A stretch of DNA of 64,000 nt from assembly GCA_903857865.1 (NCBI GenBank), contig CAIOGO010000010.1, forward strand, positions 240,246-304,245. The letters are read 5' to 3'. This DNA is from an uncultured bacterium. Lineage in GTDB: Bacteria; Bipolaricaulota; Bipolaricaulia; UBA7950; UBA9294. Positions 1 through 8,713 of this stretch are shown here, piece by piece (the first letter of the stretch is position 1; every line of letters starts with the position of its first letter). The notes beneath the pieces were generated by a model. It was not told the DNA's origin. It worked only from the letters and a program-made list of their open reading frames with translations, and searched no databases. A program made the translations under genes and the position numbers.

Positions 1-54
1 AGGCAAGTCCGTCTTCTTGAGAAGGCCCGGCCCCCGCTTCGCGGAGACGCCGGA

Positions 55-1278
55 TCAGGCGATGAGCCCGAGCGACTTGCCGACGGAGGCGAAGATCTCG
101 AGCACGCGATCCATCTGCTCGTCCGTGTGCGTGGCCATGTAGCTCGTGCGTAGAAGCGCCTTGCCCTGCGGGACTGCGGGGGGAATCGCAACATTGACGT
201 ACACGCCTGCGTCGAACAGGGCGCGCCACGCGTGCATCGTGTCCAGCGAGTCACCGATGAAGATCGGGATGATGGGCGTTTCGCTTTCCCCGACATCAAA
301 GCCAAGGTCCTTAAGGGATTCGCGCATTCGGTCCGCAATGGCGTTGACGCGTTCCACTCGCTCCGGCTCGCGCTCCGTGATGTCAAGCGCGACGAGGGCG
401 GCTGCGACGTTCGGCGCGGGAAGGCTGGCGCTGAAGATGAGCGACCTCGCCAAGTGCTGGATCCAGTGGATCGTCGTCTCGTCCCCAGCGACGAAGCCGC
501 CGATCGAAGCGAAGGACTTGCTGAACGTGCCCACGATGAGATCGACCTCGTCGACCAACCCGAAGTGAGCCGCGGTGCCGCGCCCTCCGCCAAGGACGCC
601 CATGCCGTGCGCGTCGTCGACGAGGAGTCGCGCCGCATGCTTTCGACACACGGCGAGAACATCGGGAAGAGACACGATCTCGCCGCCCATGCTGAAGACG
701 CCATCAACGACGACGAGCTTCCCGGCGTCAGGCGGGCACGCCGCGAGGACTCGGTCGAGATCGCCAGCGCTGTTGTGCCGAAAGCGAGCCATTCGCCCGA
801 GCGCCAATCGACAGCCATCGATGAGGCTCGCGTGGTCCTCCTTGTCGCAGACAACGATGTCGCTCCGCCCAATGAGAGCGGACAGGACGCCAAGATTGGC
901 TTGGTAGCCCGTGCTGAACACGAGCGCCTTTTCCTTGCCGACAAAGAGGGCGAGGCGCCGCTCCAACTCCCCGTGCAGGGCGAGGGTCCCGTTCAGAAAA
1001 CGGGATCCCGTGCAACTTGTGCCAAACTCCCGGATCGCGCGGACGGCGGCCTCACGCACCTCTGGATGCATGGTCAGACCGAGGTAGTTGTTCGAGCCAA
1101 GCATGACAAGCCGCTGGCCCTGGATCGTGACTTCGGTCCCTTCGGTTTGGTCGAGCGGGATGAAGAACGGATACACGCCGAGCTCCTTCGCCCGGTTGGG
1201 ACTCGCCGGGTACCCCATGCTCTCGGCAACGGAGGGGTCGGAGAAGAAACCTCGACACTTCTCGAAGAGATCAGGCAT
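55..1278 (-). CDS. Serine palmitoyltransferase-like PLP enzyme (alpha-oxoamine synthase family)
   Basis: A 407-residue fold-type I PLP enzyme of the alpha-oxoamine synthase family, which condenses an amino acid with an acyl thioester. Visible motifs are GSNNYLGL (about 61-68), the cofactor-stacking His149 in DHAS, DDAHG (221-225) and the Schiff-base lysine K254 in GTFSKSFASIGG. The C-terminal ALLRTSYMATHT motif is typical of bacterial serine palmitoyltransferases of the Bacteroides type, more than of AONS or 2-amino-3-ketobutyrate ligase, though those remain alternatives. A strong GAGGAGG Shine-Dalgarno precedes the ATG. The start overlaps the end of the upstream SDR gene by 8 nt, so the two are co-translated. 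Inferred role: first step of sphingoid long-chain base synthesis. Confidence 0.78.
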   Translation of the reverse strand: MPDLFEKCRGFFSDPSVAESMGYPASPNRAKELGVYPFFIPLDQTEGTEVTIQGQRLVMLGSNNYLGLTMHPEVREAAVRAIREFGTSCTGSRFLNGTLALHGELERRLALFVGKEKALVFSTGYQANLGVLSALIGRSDIVVCDKEDHASLIDGCRLALGRMARFRHNSAGDLDRVLAACPPDAGKLVVVDGVFSMGGEIVSLPDVLAVCRKHAARLLVDDAHGMGVLGGGRGTAAHFGLVDEVDLIVGTFSKSFASIGGFVAGDETTIHWIQHLARSLIFSASLPAPNVAAALVALDITEREPERVERVNAIADRMRESLKDLGFDVGESETPIIPIFIGDSLDTMHAWRALFDAGVYVNVAIPPAVPQGKALLRTSYMATHTDEQMDRVLEIFASVGKSLGLIA

Positions 1279-2170
1279 CTCGCCCTCCTCGGGCTCCGAC
1301 GGCTCCCTCGCGAGAGGACGCGCCCAGTCGGTAGTAGACGCGAAGAATCTTCTCGAAGGCCCGTCCTGGAAGGATTCCCTTCAAGCGCACGGCCAACCGC
1401 TGCGGCAGGGGACCGATGGTGTAGCGAAGGCGGGGCCGATTCGAGAGGAGGACGCGTTCGACCAAGCGAGCGATCGGCTCCGGGGTGGCTCCGCCCCGCT
1501 CGTCGGCCTCGATCACGGTCAGAGCGCGCTCAAATGCGTTGTGGTAGGCGCTTCCTTGTTGCGACCTGCGGACGCGGGCTCGACGATCGGTGAACCCCGT
1601 GTGGAAGTCGCCGGGTTCGATGAGAGCGACGCGCACGCCGAAACACCGCACCTCCATGCTCATGGCTTCAAGGAGACCCTCCACCGCGAACTTCGTTGCG
1701 CTGTACAGACCCTGGAACGGCAGGGCAATGCGTCCACCGATTGACGAGACGACGACAAGAGTACCGGAACCCTGACAACGCATCCTCGGAAGCACGGCCC
1801 GGCAGATACGGAGGGTTCCGAGAAGGTTCGTTTCGAAGATCGCCCGCGCTTCGTCGTCCTCCGTATCCTCGACAGCACCTCCGATGCCGAAACCCGCGCA
1901 GTGAACGACGGCGTCAATGCGTTCAGCCCTTTCCATCAGCCGCTCGATCGCCTCTCGAACGGCGCTGTCGTCATCTATGTCCATATCGAGAACTTCGAGG
2001 CGCGCCGCCGCTGGCAGTTCCGCGCGAAGCTCAGCCGATACAGTCGCCGCAGAACGCCTCGACGTCGCGAACACGGCGAAACCACGCCGCGCTAAGTGAA
2101 GAGCGCACGCACGGCCGATGCCGGACGAGGCACCTGTCACGAGGACGACGCCGGAAGTCGTGGAAGTCAT
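1271..2170 (-). CDS. Short-chain dehydrogenase/reductase, candidate 3-ketosphinganine reductase
   Basis: A 299-residue classical SDR. The nucleotide-binding TGASSGIG motif is at 12-19, the structural Asn is N115, the catalytic serine is S142/S143 and the YxxxK pair is Y156/K160. The start follows an AGGAGG Shine-Dalgarno. It is first in a two-gene operon and overlaps the serine-palmitoyltransferase-like gene by 8 nt, which suggests it reduces that enzyme's 3-keto product with NAD(P)H. The family assignment is secure from the motifs. The substrate is inference from context, because SDRs are too diverse to assign otherwise. Confidence 0.75.
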   Translation of the reverse strand: MTSTTSGVVLVTGASSGIGRACALHLARRGFAVFATSRRSAATVSAELRAELPAAARLEVLDMDIDDDSAVREAIERLMERAERIDAVVHCAGFGIGGAVEDTEDDEARAIFETNLLGTLRICRAVLPRMRCQGSGTLVVVSSIGGRIALPFQGLYSATKFAVEGLLEAMSMEVRCFGVRVALIEPGDFHTGFTDRRARVRRSQQGSAYHNAFERALTVIEADERGGATPEPIARLVERVLLSNRPRLRYTIGPLPQRLAVRLKGILPGRAFEKILRVYYRLGASSREGAVGARGGRDA

Positions 2171-2280
2171 AGGCAGCCTCCTAGGGATGCGAGACCGAAC
2201 GATAAGCAGGACGGGCGGTTGTTGTCAATGGGATCGAGGTCCGCGACGTGCACCAACCCTCGACAGCGCCGCCCTTGTCC

Positions 2281-2826
2281 CTAGACTCGCTCGGCGAGGA
2301 GTCGGTCGATCGCTTCTGTGTCAAGGCGACCCTGCTGGCCCCACCCCGCTCTTCCCTCCGCAACCGCGGGACGCATTCGCATGTAGAGGTCCATGGCATG
2401 CGCTTCGAGTTCCTCCGACGGATAGGCCAGCGCAAGCGCAGCGAGTCTCTGTTCGACGAGCGGAAGCGCACCCTTGAGTTTCGATTCGAGGTAGCGGCGG
2501 ACGCTGTTCGGGTCGATCGGCGTGGTCTCGGCCAGGGCCCGCAGTCCCTGCGGCGTACGCAGACAGGGAATCGTCCGAGCCATGAAGTGGATCGTTTCCG
2601 CTCCGAGGACTTCGCGTCTTGTCTCTAGCTCCCGACGATCCTCCGCCGACCGCTCCTCAAGAATGCCGAGTCGCCTCCCTCTGGAGGCAGCGGTCTGCCC
2701 CGCCACGGCGCGTCCAAGCGTCAAGGCTTCGTCGGCGTCGTACCCAAGCCTTCCTGCAACGACGCTTGCCCACAGAGTCAAGAACGGGGCCCGGTTCACG
2801 AGGATCTCGGACACGGCCGTCCCCAC
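2281..2826 (-). CDS. Conserved-looking protein of unknown function
   Basis: A 181-residue soluble, Arg/Glu/Ala-rich and probably all-helical protein that I do not recognise. No signal peptide or membrane segment is visible. The start is uncertain: the GTG at 2826 lies directly against an AGGAGG sequence, with no usual spacer, while the in-frame GTG at 2814 is about 12 nt from it. It lies on the same strand as, and upstream of, the SDR/SPT-like pair, with a gap of about 110 nt, so it could share a transcript. Coding is supported by the uninterrupted frame, the codon pattern and the adjacent ribosome-binding site. Confidence 0.55.
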   Translation of the reverse strand: MGTAVSEILVNRAPFLTLWASVVAGRLGYDADEALTLGRAVAGQTAASRGRRLGILEERSAEDRRELETRREVLGAETIHFMARTIPCLRTPQGLRALAETTPIDPNSVRRYLESKLKGALPLVEQRLAALALAYPSEELEAHAMDLYMRMRPAVAEGRAGWGQQGRLDTEAIDRLLAERV

Positions 2827-2947
2827 CTCCTCATCCCGCTCGGCTCGAGCGCCGGGTGGCCTTCGCTAGGACACACTGTCGGCACGCGCCTGAGCGAGAT
2901 CCAGCACAGACAGGGCCTGACCCGCTCAGCGAACGGCATCAGTGGAT

Positions 2948-3169
2948 CTAGACTGCCTCAACGGCCGTAACCCCTGGGACCTGCTCCCTGACGACGCGTT
3001 CGATGCCGTTCTTGAGAGTCATCGTCGACATCGGACAGCCGTGGCACGCGCCCTGGAGCCGTACGCGCACCACGCCCTGCTCGGTCACTTCCACAAGCTC
3101 GACGTCGCCTCCATCCGCAAGCAGCATCGGCCGGACGGCCTCCAGGGCCTCCAGGACCTTGTCGTACAT
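2948..3169 (-). CDS. NifU-like C-terminal-domain Fe-S scaffold protein
   Basis: A 73-residue stand-alone NifU C-terminal (Nfu) domain. The hallmark CxxC is C42-H-G-C45 in GACHGCPMSTMTLKNGIE, which in this family binds a shared [4Fe-4S] or [2Fe-2S] cluster between two monomers for delivery to apoproteins. Its length matches other single-domain Nfu proteins. An AAGGAG Shine-Dalgarno lies about 9 nt before the ATG. No other isc, suf or nif genes are nearby, so it seems to be an isolated Fe-S maturation factor. Confidence 0.9.
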   Translation of the reverse strand: MYDKVLEALEAVRPMLLADGGDVELVEVTEQGVVRVRLQGACHGCPMSTMTLKNGIERVVREQVPGVTAVEAV

Positions 3170-3422
3170 GCTCGGTCACTCCTTCCCTTTGACTGCGCAA
3201 CACAACACGGGAGAGAGTACCCGCAACAGGCCGCGGGCACACGGCCAACAAGGGAGGGCGTCACGATCATCGCGCGTCGGGGGTCTCGCCGCGCCTGTGC
3301 GAGCAAACGAAAACGCGCCGCCCGAGGCGACGCATTACCTTCTATGTACGTCGCGAAGGCCAAGTATGTCAAGGGCGGACTGCCCGCTGCCCTCGGAGGC
3401 GAATCCCCATCGCAGATCTCGA

Positions 3423-3710
3423 CTACGCCAGGTATAGGCAGTGGTAGGCCGAGGGCACGGTCACCGTGAGGTGAAACGTCTCTCCGGAACCAACCCGAAA
3501 GGAGTCGCCCGCTCGATAGACCGCCGCCGTCGTCTCTCCCGGGAGTCGCGCAGCGAGAGCGCCGTCAATCACGGTCATGATTTCGACCGTCGTTGTGGAG
3601 AACTCATACGCCCCTGGACCCATCACGCCAATCGTCGCTCGCCCGTTCTCCCCCTCAAAACCGATCGACTTGACGCTGCCATGGAAGTACTCGTTGACCT
3701 TGAATGCCAT
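3423..3710 (-). CDS. ppnP: Pyrimidine/purine nucleoside phosphorylase (PpnP/YaiE family)
   Basis: A 95-residue cupin-like protein that matches the PpnP (DUF1255) family in length, which is about 94 residues. It starts with KVNEYFHGSVKSIGF, followed by the family-typical GPGAYEFST and a C-terminal FHLTV segment. The family performs phosphorolysis of nucleosides to free base and ribose-1-phosphate. The frame stays open further upstream, but the ATG at 3710 has a GGAGGG Shine-Dalgarno 4 nt away and gives the family length, so I chose it. It appears to be monocistronic. Confidence 0.85.
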   Translation of the reverse strand: MAFKVNEYFHGSVKSIGFEGENGRATIGVMGPGAYEFSTTTVEIMTVIDGALAARLPGETTAAVYRAGDSFRVGSGETFHLTVTVPSAYHCLYLA

Positions 3711-4233
3711 CGCACCCTCCCTCGATCCGTGCATCGGGCGCACAGTATACGTTGCCCTCTGTGCGCCCGCCGCGGGCACGGCGGGTGCACTGGCCCACAT
3801 CACCAAGGTACGCACGCCAAGGCACCGACGAGACCTGGCCGCGGGCCGTTTCTCCCTTCCCGCGTCGTCCCTCTCGGGTATCTCTGGTCGAGGAGCAGAC
3901 CCCGTTCATGGGGAGACCGATCATGCCGAAGAGAAACGACGCGTTCATGAGAGACTCCGATCTCGATCATCGCCCGTTTGGCGACTCCCACTTCGGCGAC
4001 GCGGGCCTCCATCGGCGCCGAATGGAGAGGTCGCGCCCGTTCGCTCACGATGCGAGAGAGGACGCATGTTCCAAGTCCGTCGACCCGCCGCCGTCTCCGA
4101 CTTCCGCTTTCTATTCGTGGCATGAAGGCTTCTTCGAAGATCTCGCCGTAGATAACCCAAGGACAAAGCAGCCCGTTGCTCGGCGGAGGTCGGCACGGCC
4201 GGAGAGGTCCGCGGGGGACGGCTGATCCCCACG
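3711..4233. other. Intergenic stretch without a recognisable gene
   Basis: About 520 bases between ppnP and the lipoprotein gene. Open frames here are short, arginine-rich and lack ribosome-binding sites, so I read them as non-coding. I see no tRNA, repeat array or clear terminator. Confidence 0.5.
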
Positions 4234-4788
4234 CTATGCGTCGCGTGCCGCGAGAGCGACGTAGCGGTCGTACGCCGCCTCTTCTGTGGACGGAACCAGG
4301 AAATCGTAGATTGCCATGCCGAGACTCGCGATCGCTGAGTACAGCCAATCGTACGGCGTGATCAGGTTGATCGGGTACACGAACGAAGCGACCCCAGCGG
4401 CGAGATTGGCGACTCCCGACAAGATGCGGCCGCGCCGCCCTTCGTCGGCCAATCGTTCCAAGGCCGACGTGGACTCAGCCTCCGAGGTGCCGGATCGCGC
4501 GAACTCTTGTTCCGACGAAGATGGCGACAGGAGAAGCACAACGCCTGGCGCCGCGATGACGCCCCCCGCAATGAGGCCGTAGATGCCCAATTCCGTGTCC
4601 ATCAAGAACAACCCACTCGCGACACCGATGGCCACGCCGACACCCACCATCGCAGTGCCTGTTGCGATTCGCTCACTGGGCGCGGAATCGGCAAGATCCG
4701 CGAGCACGATTTGGGCTGGCCCCGCGTGAGCGCAGGCACTGAGAGCAACAACGAGCACTCCGGCGGTCAGCAGTCTTCTGATCGTCAC
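4234..4788 (-). CDS. Putative lipoprotein with glycine-rich membrane segments
   Basis: A 184-residue protein starting at GTG 4788, immediately downstream of a long G-rich Shine-Dalgarno. The N-terminus is a lipoprotein signal peptide: TIRRLLTAGVLVVALSAC, with lipobox LSAC and the acylated Cys at about 19. Two or three further hydrophobic, glycine-rich segments follow (GVGVAIGVASGLFLM and IYGLIAGGVIAAPGVVLLL), then a polar region and a last hydrophobic stretch. It is probably a membrane-anchored envelope protein. I recognise no family. Confidence 0.65.
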   Translation of the reverse strand: MTIRRLLTAGVLVVALSACAHAGPAQIVLADLADSAPSERIATGTAMVGVGVAIGVASGLFLMDTELGIYGLIAGGVIAAPGVVLLLSPSSSEQEFARSGTSEAESTSALERLADEGRRGRILSGVANLAAGVASFVYPINLITPYDWLYSAIASLGMAIYDFLVPSTEEAAYDRYVALAARDA

Positions 4789-4954
4789 AGAATCCCCCCC
4801 TCTCTCCACAGTACGTACAGGCGCACGGACGACAACACGAACAAGAGCGCTCGTACCTGCGCCATTTCGCCCGCGCGCTCTCTCATCGAGGGCAACCCTG
4901 GAGTTGAATTCCAGGCCCGGTCCGGCTATTGTGACACGGGTTACGCCTAAGGCT

Positions 4955-5812
4955 ATGACGAAGAGGACATCGGGTTCGAGCGGACAGATGGAGCGCGCTT
5001 CGACGAGGGCTGAACTTCAGCGAATCGAGGAGCGCCGACACGTCGAGAGTGTGATTCGCAATGCGCGGCGCGTCCGCCTCCCAAAGAAGAGGACGGCGCT
5101 TGCCAAGCAGGACGATCCCGTGAAGGTCGCGAGGACCGCTCCGGCGCAGGAGCCGCGTCCTCTGACTCCGGCCGAGCAAGAACGCATGGAGGAGCGCCGG
5201 CACGTCGAGTCCGTGATGCGCAATGCTCGCCGGTCCCGACTTCGACTTCGGAAGAAGCCAGCGACTGTGCGCTCCGGCGGTGGGGGAGCTGTGGCAGGAA
5301 GCGTCGAGACATCATCCGGATCTTCCGCACGGGGGTCCATGATTAGACCGCTTGCGACGGCACTCGGAGTCGTGGCTCTCGTGCTCGGATGCGCTCTGCT
5401 TGGCCTGACCCTTAAGTCAGTATTCCAGCACGATCGGCTCGCCGAGGGCCTTGCCTCGTTGCGCGAGGAGACGTCTCTTCTCAAGGGCCAACAGCAGGAG
5501 TCCTTGGACAGGATCGAGCAAGCTCTTGTCCAATTCGCGGCTACTGAGGACAGGGTCGAGGCGAGGCTGCAGGCGGTCACAGACAGTCAAGGGAAGCTCG
5601 AATCGAAGGTCGGTGCCCTGGAGGCCGGCCAAGCGGCAGAGGTTGCTCAGTGGCAGGAGGACGTCTCGGGCATAGAGAAGGCAACGCGTGAGGGCTTCGC
5701 TGGAGTCGCCGCACGGCTGGACAGCGAAGAAGCGCTCGCCGCATCAGTCGAGAAGCTCCTTCCCTTGCTACAACAGCCGTCCGACTCGACCATCCCGGTC
5801 CAGACGCCGTAA
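4955..5812 (+). CDS. Single-pass membrane protein with coiled coil and duplicated basic motif
   Basis: About 285 residues from the ATG at 4955; an in-frame ATG at 4904 also exists and neither has a convincing ribosome-binding site. The basic N-terminal part holds the same motif twice, EERRHVESVIRNARR and EERRHVESVMRNARR, about 60 residues apart and each followed by Arg/Lys-rich sequence. A glycine/serine linker, one transmembrane helix (MIRPLATALGVVALVLGCALL and onward) and a long heptad-patterned coiled coil complete it. Topology suggests a cytoplasmic N-terminus that could bind nucleic acid or a partner, and an exported coiled coil. Family unknown. Confidence 0.65.
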   Translation: MTKRTSGSSGQMERASTRAELQRIEERRHVESVIRNARRVRLPKKRTALAKQDDPVKVARTAPAQEPRPLTPAEQERMEERRHVESVMRNARRSRLRLRKKPATVRSGGGGAVAGSVETSSGSSARGSMIRPLATALGVVALVLGCALLGLTLKSVFQHDRLAEGLASLREETSLLKGQQQESLDRIEQALVQFAATEDRVEARLQAVTDSQGKLESKVGALEAGQAAEVAQWQEDVSGIEKATREGFAGVAARLDSEEALAASVEKLLPLLQQPSDSTIPVQTP

Positions 5813-6084
5813 GAGACGACCCCAGCATCATAGGGTCCGCCATCCGCGTGGGGTCCCATTCGTGTCCCTGTCTACGACAAGAGCGAAGCCGTGAAGGAAT
5901 CTCTCCCACCGAAAAGTTCTCGCTACCCTCTCGCACCTGCACGGGACTGAAACTGGAGGACACTAGCGAAGCTTGGCCTGCATCCTCTCCGCGGTGGCCC
6001 CGATTCGTCCCCTTCTCAGCTCAGCTGGCTGGCTCCGTGTTCTGGCGCCTCTTCGTCGTCCGCACGTGGCTTCGCGAAGATGGG

Positions 6085-7545
6085 CTACGGCTTGAGAATT
6101 GGCTTCGCGTCAACCGGGAGGCGAGTGTCAAGCGTGGCACGCCCTCCTGTCGCCCAGGCAAAGGGCGCGTACTGGTCGAACTCCTCGGGCGAATTCCAGC
6201 TCATGAGGTGGTAGGAGAGGAGCGAGTAGTACACGTACTCGGCGTCGGTGAACGGGTCATCTTGCACGACGATGAACGCCCCTGAGAAGGCTTTCTGACT
6301 CTCATCGAAGGTGGGAGAACGTACCCCGCCGTGCGCCGCGATGATGTCCTCTATGGTCACAGTCTGCACGGATGCAGCGGCGATTCGCTCCGAGTTCGTA
6401 AGGTCCGGCTCTGACAGGATGTGCATCGGAGGAACGTCCTCCGCGGGGACGAGGCCCATGATGTAGAGCTCCAACGGAGCGTAGGGTTCGTTCTCGGCAA
6501 CGGGCACCAGCCTCCATGTACCATCCCCATTCGAGGCAAGGCGGCCCACCACTCCATCCTCCGAGATACAGTAGGACGCCAACTGTCCGCCGACGTCGCT
6601 CTGCGGATTCCAGACGAGAGATCCAAGACCGGCAGACTGCGCGAGGCCGCAGGGGACTCCAATGTCGATCCCCCAGACGTTCAGGACCTCCGAATCCAAG
6701 AGGTCGATCGACCCAAACGGTTGGACGACGACTCCGCGCAGGCGTCCCGCCGAGCCGCACGAGGCCGCGTCGTTGTACATTGTAACGCCGATGTGTTCTA
6801 CATTGTTCGCGGTCCGGAGGGTCTGAGACGAAGTCTCCTTGAACCCGTCGGAAGAGAACATCGTCCTCCCGGACATGACGATCGCGAGATCGAACGCGTC
6901 GGGAAAGATAGAATAGAACGCTCTCAACGCTGCACGGGAGGCAGCACGCGGATCCGTGGACGAGACGGGGTACCCATCGAACATAGCGCAATCGATATCC
7001 TGAAGGAAGAAAGCGTAGCTGGTAGCCGATAGGCCGCTGTCGAAGTACACCACCTCGGCCTTCCCGCGGTATCGCGGCGCTGCAAACCCGATACGAATCG
7101 GCCTCTCATCGATCAGCGTGGTGCCGTTAGCGAGTGTCGCCTCAACAGTGCCCAACCAGCTTCCGATCGTCCCTCCGTACTTGAGGGAGAGTCCCGTGTG
7201 GCAGTAGGGGCACGCACCGGCCAGTGTGAAGGCGAAATCGCCGGCGAGAGGGTCGCCGTGCGTGCCATCGTCGTAGAGCGTGAACGTCTCGTTCGGTCCG
7301 ACGATACGAACACCCACGACGTCGGTGCGTCCCACAATGTGTGCTTCGATCGTCGTGGTCGAGTCCCTCACGCCGCACCAGATGACGGAGGGGCTGACTC
7401 GTGTCCACACGTTCTCAGACGGCAGGATGCCGTTCGGGTCGTCCGCGCCAAGACCGAGGGACGACGTAAGAACGAACGCCGCCACGAGCAGGACGCGGCA
7501 CGGCCGGAACCTGCCGCCCGCCCGCATGTTCTGCTGACCGCACAT
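6085..7545 (-). CDS. Secreted protein with choice-of-anchor-X-like N-terminal domain
   Basis: A 486-residue exported protein. The signal peptide (CRVLLVAAFVLTSSLGLGA) is within the first 33 residues. A beta-sandwich-like segment containing LYDDGTHGDPLAGDFAFT resembles the choice-of-anchor X domain. The middle and C-terminal region has paired cysteines, including a CPYC motif, and no transmembrane anchor. I chose ATG 7545 because it is preceded, 6 nt away, by a -10-like TACAAT and no ribosome-binding site, as in other genes of this window; ATG 7527 is an alternative. Function unknown; surface or extracellular role inferred. Confidence 0.6.
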   Translation of the reverse strand: MCGQQNMRAGGRFRPCRVLLVAAFVLTSSLGLGADDPNGILPSENVWTRVSPSVIWCGVRDSTTTIEAHIVGRTDVVGVRIVGPNETFTLYDDGTHGDPLAGDFAFTLAGACPYCHTGLSLKYGGTIGSWLGTVEATLANGTTLIDERPIRIGFAAPRYRGKAEVVYFDSGLSATSYAFFLQDIDCAMFDGYPVSSTDPRAASRAALRAFYSIFPDAFDLAIVMSGRTMFSSDGFKETSSQTLRTANNVEHIGVTMYNDAASCGSAGRLRGVVVQPFGSIDLLDSEVLNVWGIDIGVPCGLAQSAGLGSLVWNPQSDVGGQLASYCISEDGVVGRLASNGDGTWRLVPVAENEPYAPLELYIMGLVPAEDVPPMHILSEPDLTNSERIAAASVQTVTIEDIIAAHGGVRSPTFDESQKAFSGAFIVVQDDPFTDAEYVYYSLLSYHLMSWNSPEEFDQYAPFAWATGGRATLDTRLPVDAKPILKP

Positions 7546-7551
7546 GGCTCG

Positions 7552-7580
7552 ATTGTAGCCGCGCTCTCGACGCCGGACCA
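7552..7580 (-). promoter_or_regulatory. Near-leaderless promoter of the secreted-protein gene
   Basis: On the minus strand, TACAAT (7552-7557) sits 6 nt before ATG 7545, and a weak -35 (TGGTCC, 7575-7580) lies 17 nt upstream of it. Transcription would start at or next to the A of the ATG. No Shine-Dalgarno is present. Confidence 0.45.
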
Positions 7581-7631
7581 CGATCCGCTGGTCTTCAGAG
7601 ACGGCGCAGAGCCATCCAGGCTCGGAGTGGC

Positions 7632-8129
7632 CTACCCAGCCAACCGTGCGGAAAGGTCGCTTGCCCAAGCGCGGATCTCGTTCCACCTGCGATAGTCGCC
7701 TGGCACAGCCTTCATGAGACGCATGAGAAACCGGACGGGGAAAGGCATCCTCCGTAGGTTGACCGCGCCGGCAAAGGATCCCCTAGCGACGCAACTCAAC
7801 CCTCGCTCGAGAGGGAGAAGAGCCATTTCGGCCTGCCGATGGTTCTCCTCCGTGTCGTCGCGGAGATTGCCGGCCACAGCGAACAAGGCAACTCGCTTCG
7901 AGGCGAGTTCGCCTCTGTACTTCGCGACATAGCGTTGCAGATCGCCCAATACGTGGCCAGCATGAACGGCGCCTCCTGCAACGATGACCGCGTAGTTCCG
8001 CGGGCTTGGCATCTCGCGGGCAGCCCACACAACGACATCGTGACCCGACTCACGAAGGACGTCGCCGATGCTCTCCGCGACTTCAGCCGTCGAGCCGTAA
8101 CGGCTCGCATGGACTATGAGGATCTTCAC
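7632..8129 (-). CDS. Flavodoxin-domain protein, HemG-like
   Basis: A 165-residue flavodoxin-fold protein starting at GTG 8129. The N-terminus KILIVHASRYGSTAEVAESI is the phosphate-binding loop for FMN, and HAGHVLGDLQRYV follows the next strand. The C-terminal pattern (GAVNLRRMPFPVRFLMRLMK, then a Trp-rich helix) matches the HemG/flavodoxin_5 group, which includes the quinone-dependent protoporphyrinogen oxidase of gamma-proteobacteria. Many HemG-like flavodoxins outside that group have unproven substrates. The GTG is preceded by a G-rich GGGGGAGG ribosome-binding sequence about 10 nt away. No heme genes are nearby. Confidence 0.75.
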   Translation of the reverse strand: MKILIVHASRYGSTAEVAESIGDVLRESGHDVVVWAAREMPSPRNYAVIVAGGAVHAGHVLGDLQRYVAKYRGELASKRVALFAVAGNLRDDTEENHRQAEMALLPLERGLSCVARGSFAGAVNLRRMPFPVRFLMRLMKAVPGDYRRWNEIRAWASDLSARLAG

Positions 8130-8713
8130 ATACCATCGACCTCCCCCACCCCATCTCTGGAAGGAACGTCCCATTGTCTGGGGTCTCGCAGTCCCCGTCA
8201 AAGAGAGACGCCCGGGAGTCTGCATGCTCCGTATCGCTCTACAAAGAGCGCGCTCCGCCTGACCGTGCTGGAGCCGGACACTCGGCACGGACAATCCCGA
8301 GCTGAGTATGCGCCGGATGCACCGCATCTGGGCCACACATCGCAGGACGATCTCTGGCAACAGCTAAGGACGTCAACCGAACCCTCGCTTTGCCGCAGTG
8401 CGGACCCTGAGAAGAACAGCGTGACTTGGCTCGCGTCGCGACGTTCGCGAGGCAGTGGAGTGTGTTCGTCGACTCGGCGCACTATGGAAGCGGCGCGGGA
8501 AGCTCGCTATCCGTGCCGCTACAGGCATCCGGAATTCGAAGCCCTCGAACTCTTCTCCCGGCGGCCCGAGACGCTTATCATCTCTGCGAGGAGATCAGCG
8601 GGTTCTGCGCTCTCACGAATCCTGGACGATGGAGGGTTCGCCGATCCGACAGCGACTCCAACGGGTGCGCTCGCTTGACTCGCTCCGTCCGCCACACCGA
8701 GGGTGGAGCTCCC
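8130..8713. other. Long intergenic stretch between flavodoxin and fusA
   Basis: About 580 bases with no convincing open frame on either strand. A small hairpin, CGCTCT-acaa-AGAGCG, lies at 8233-8248. It may hold the flavodoxin promoter and the end of the fusA transcript. I could not match it to tmRNA, SRP RNA or RNase P RNA signatures. Confidence 0.4.

Noticed and set aside
3800..4348. An Arg-rich 182-codon minus-strand frame
   Set aside because: It overlaps the lipoprotein gene end and lacks a ribosome-binding site and any recognisable pattern.
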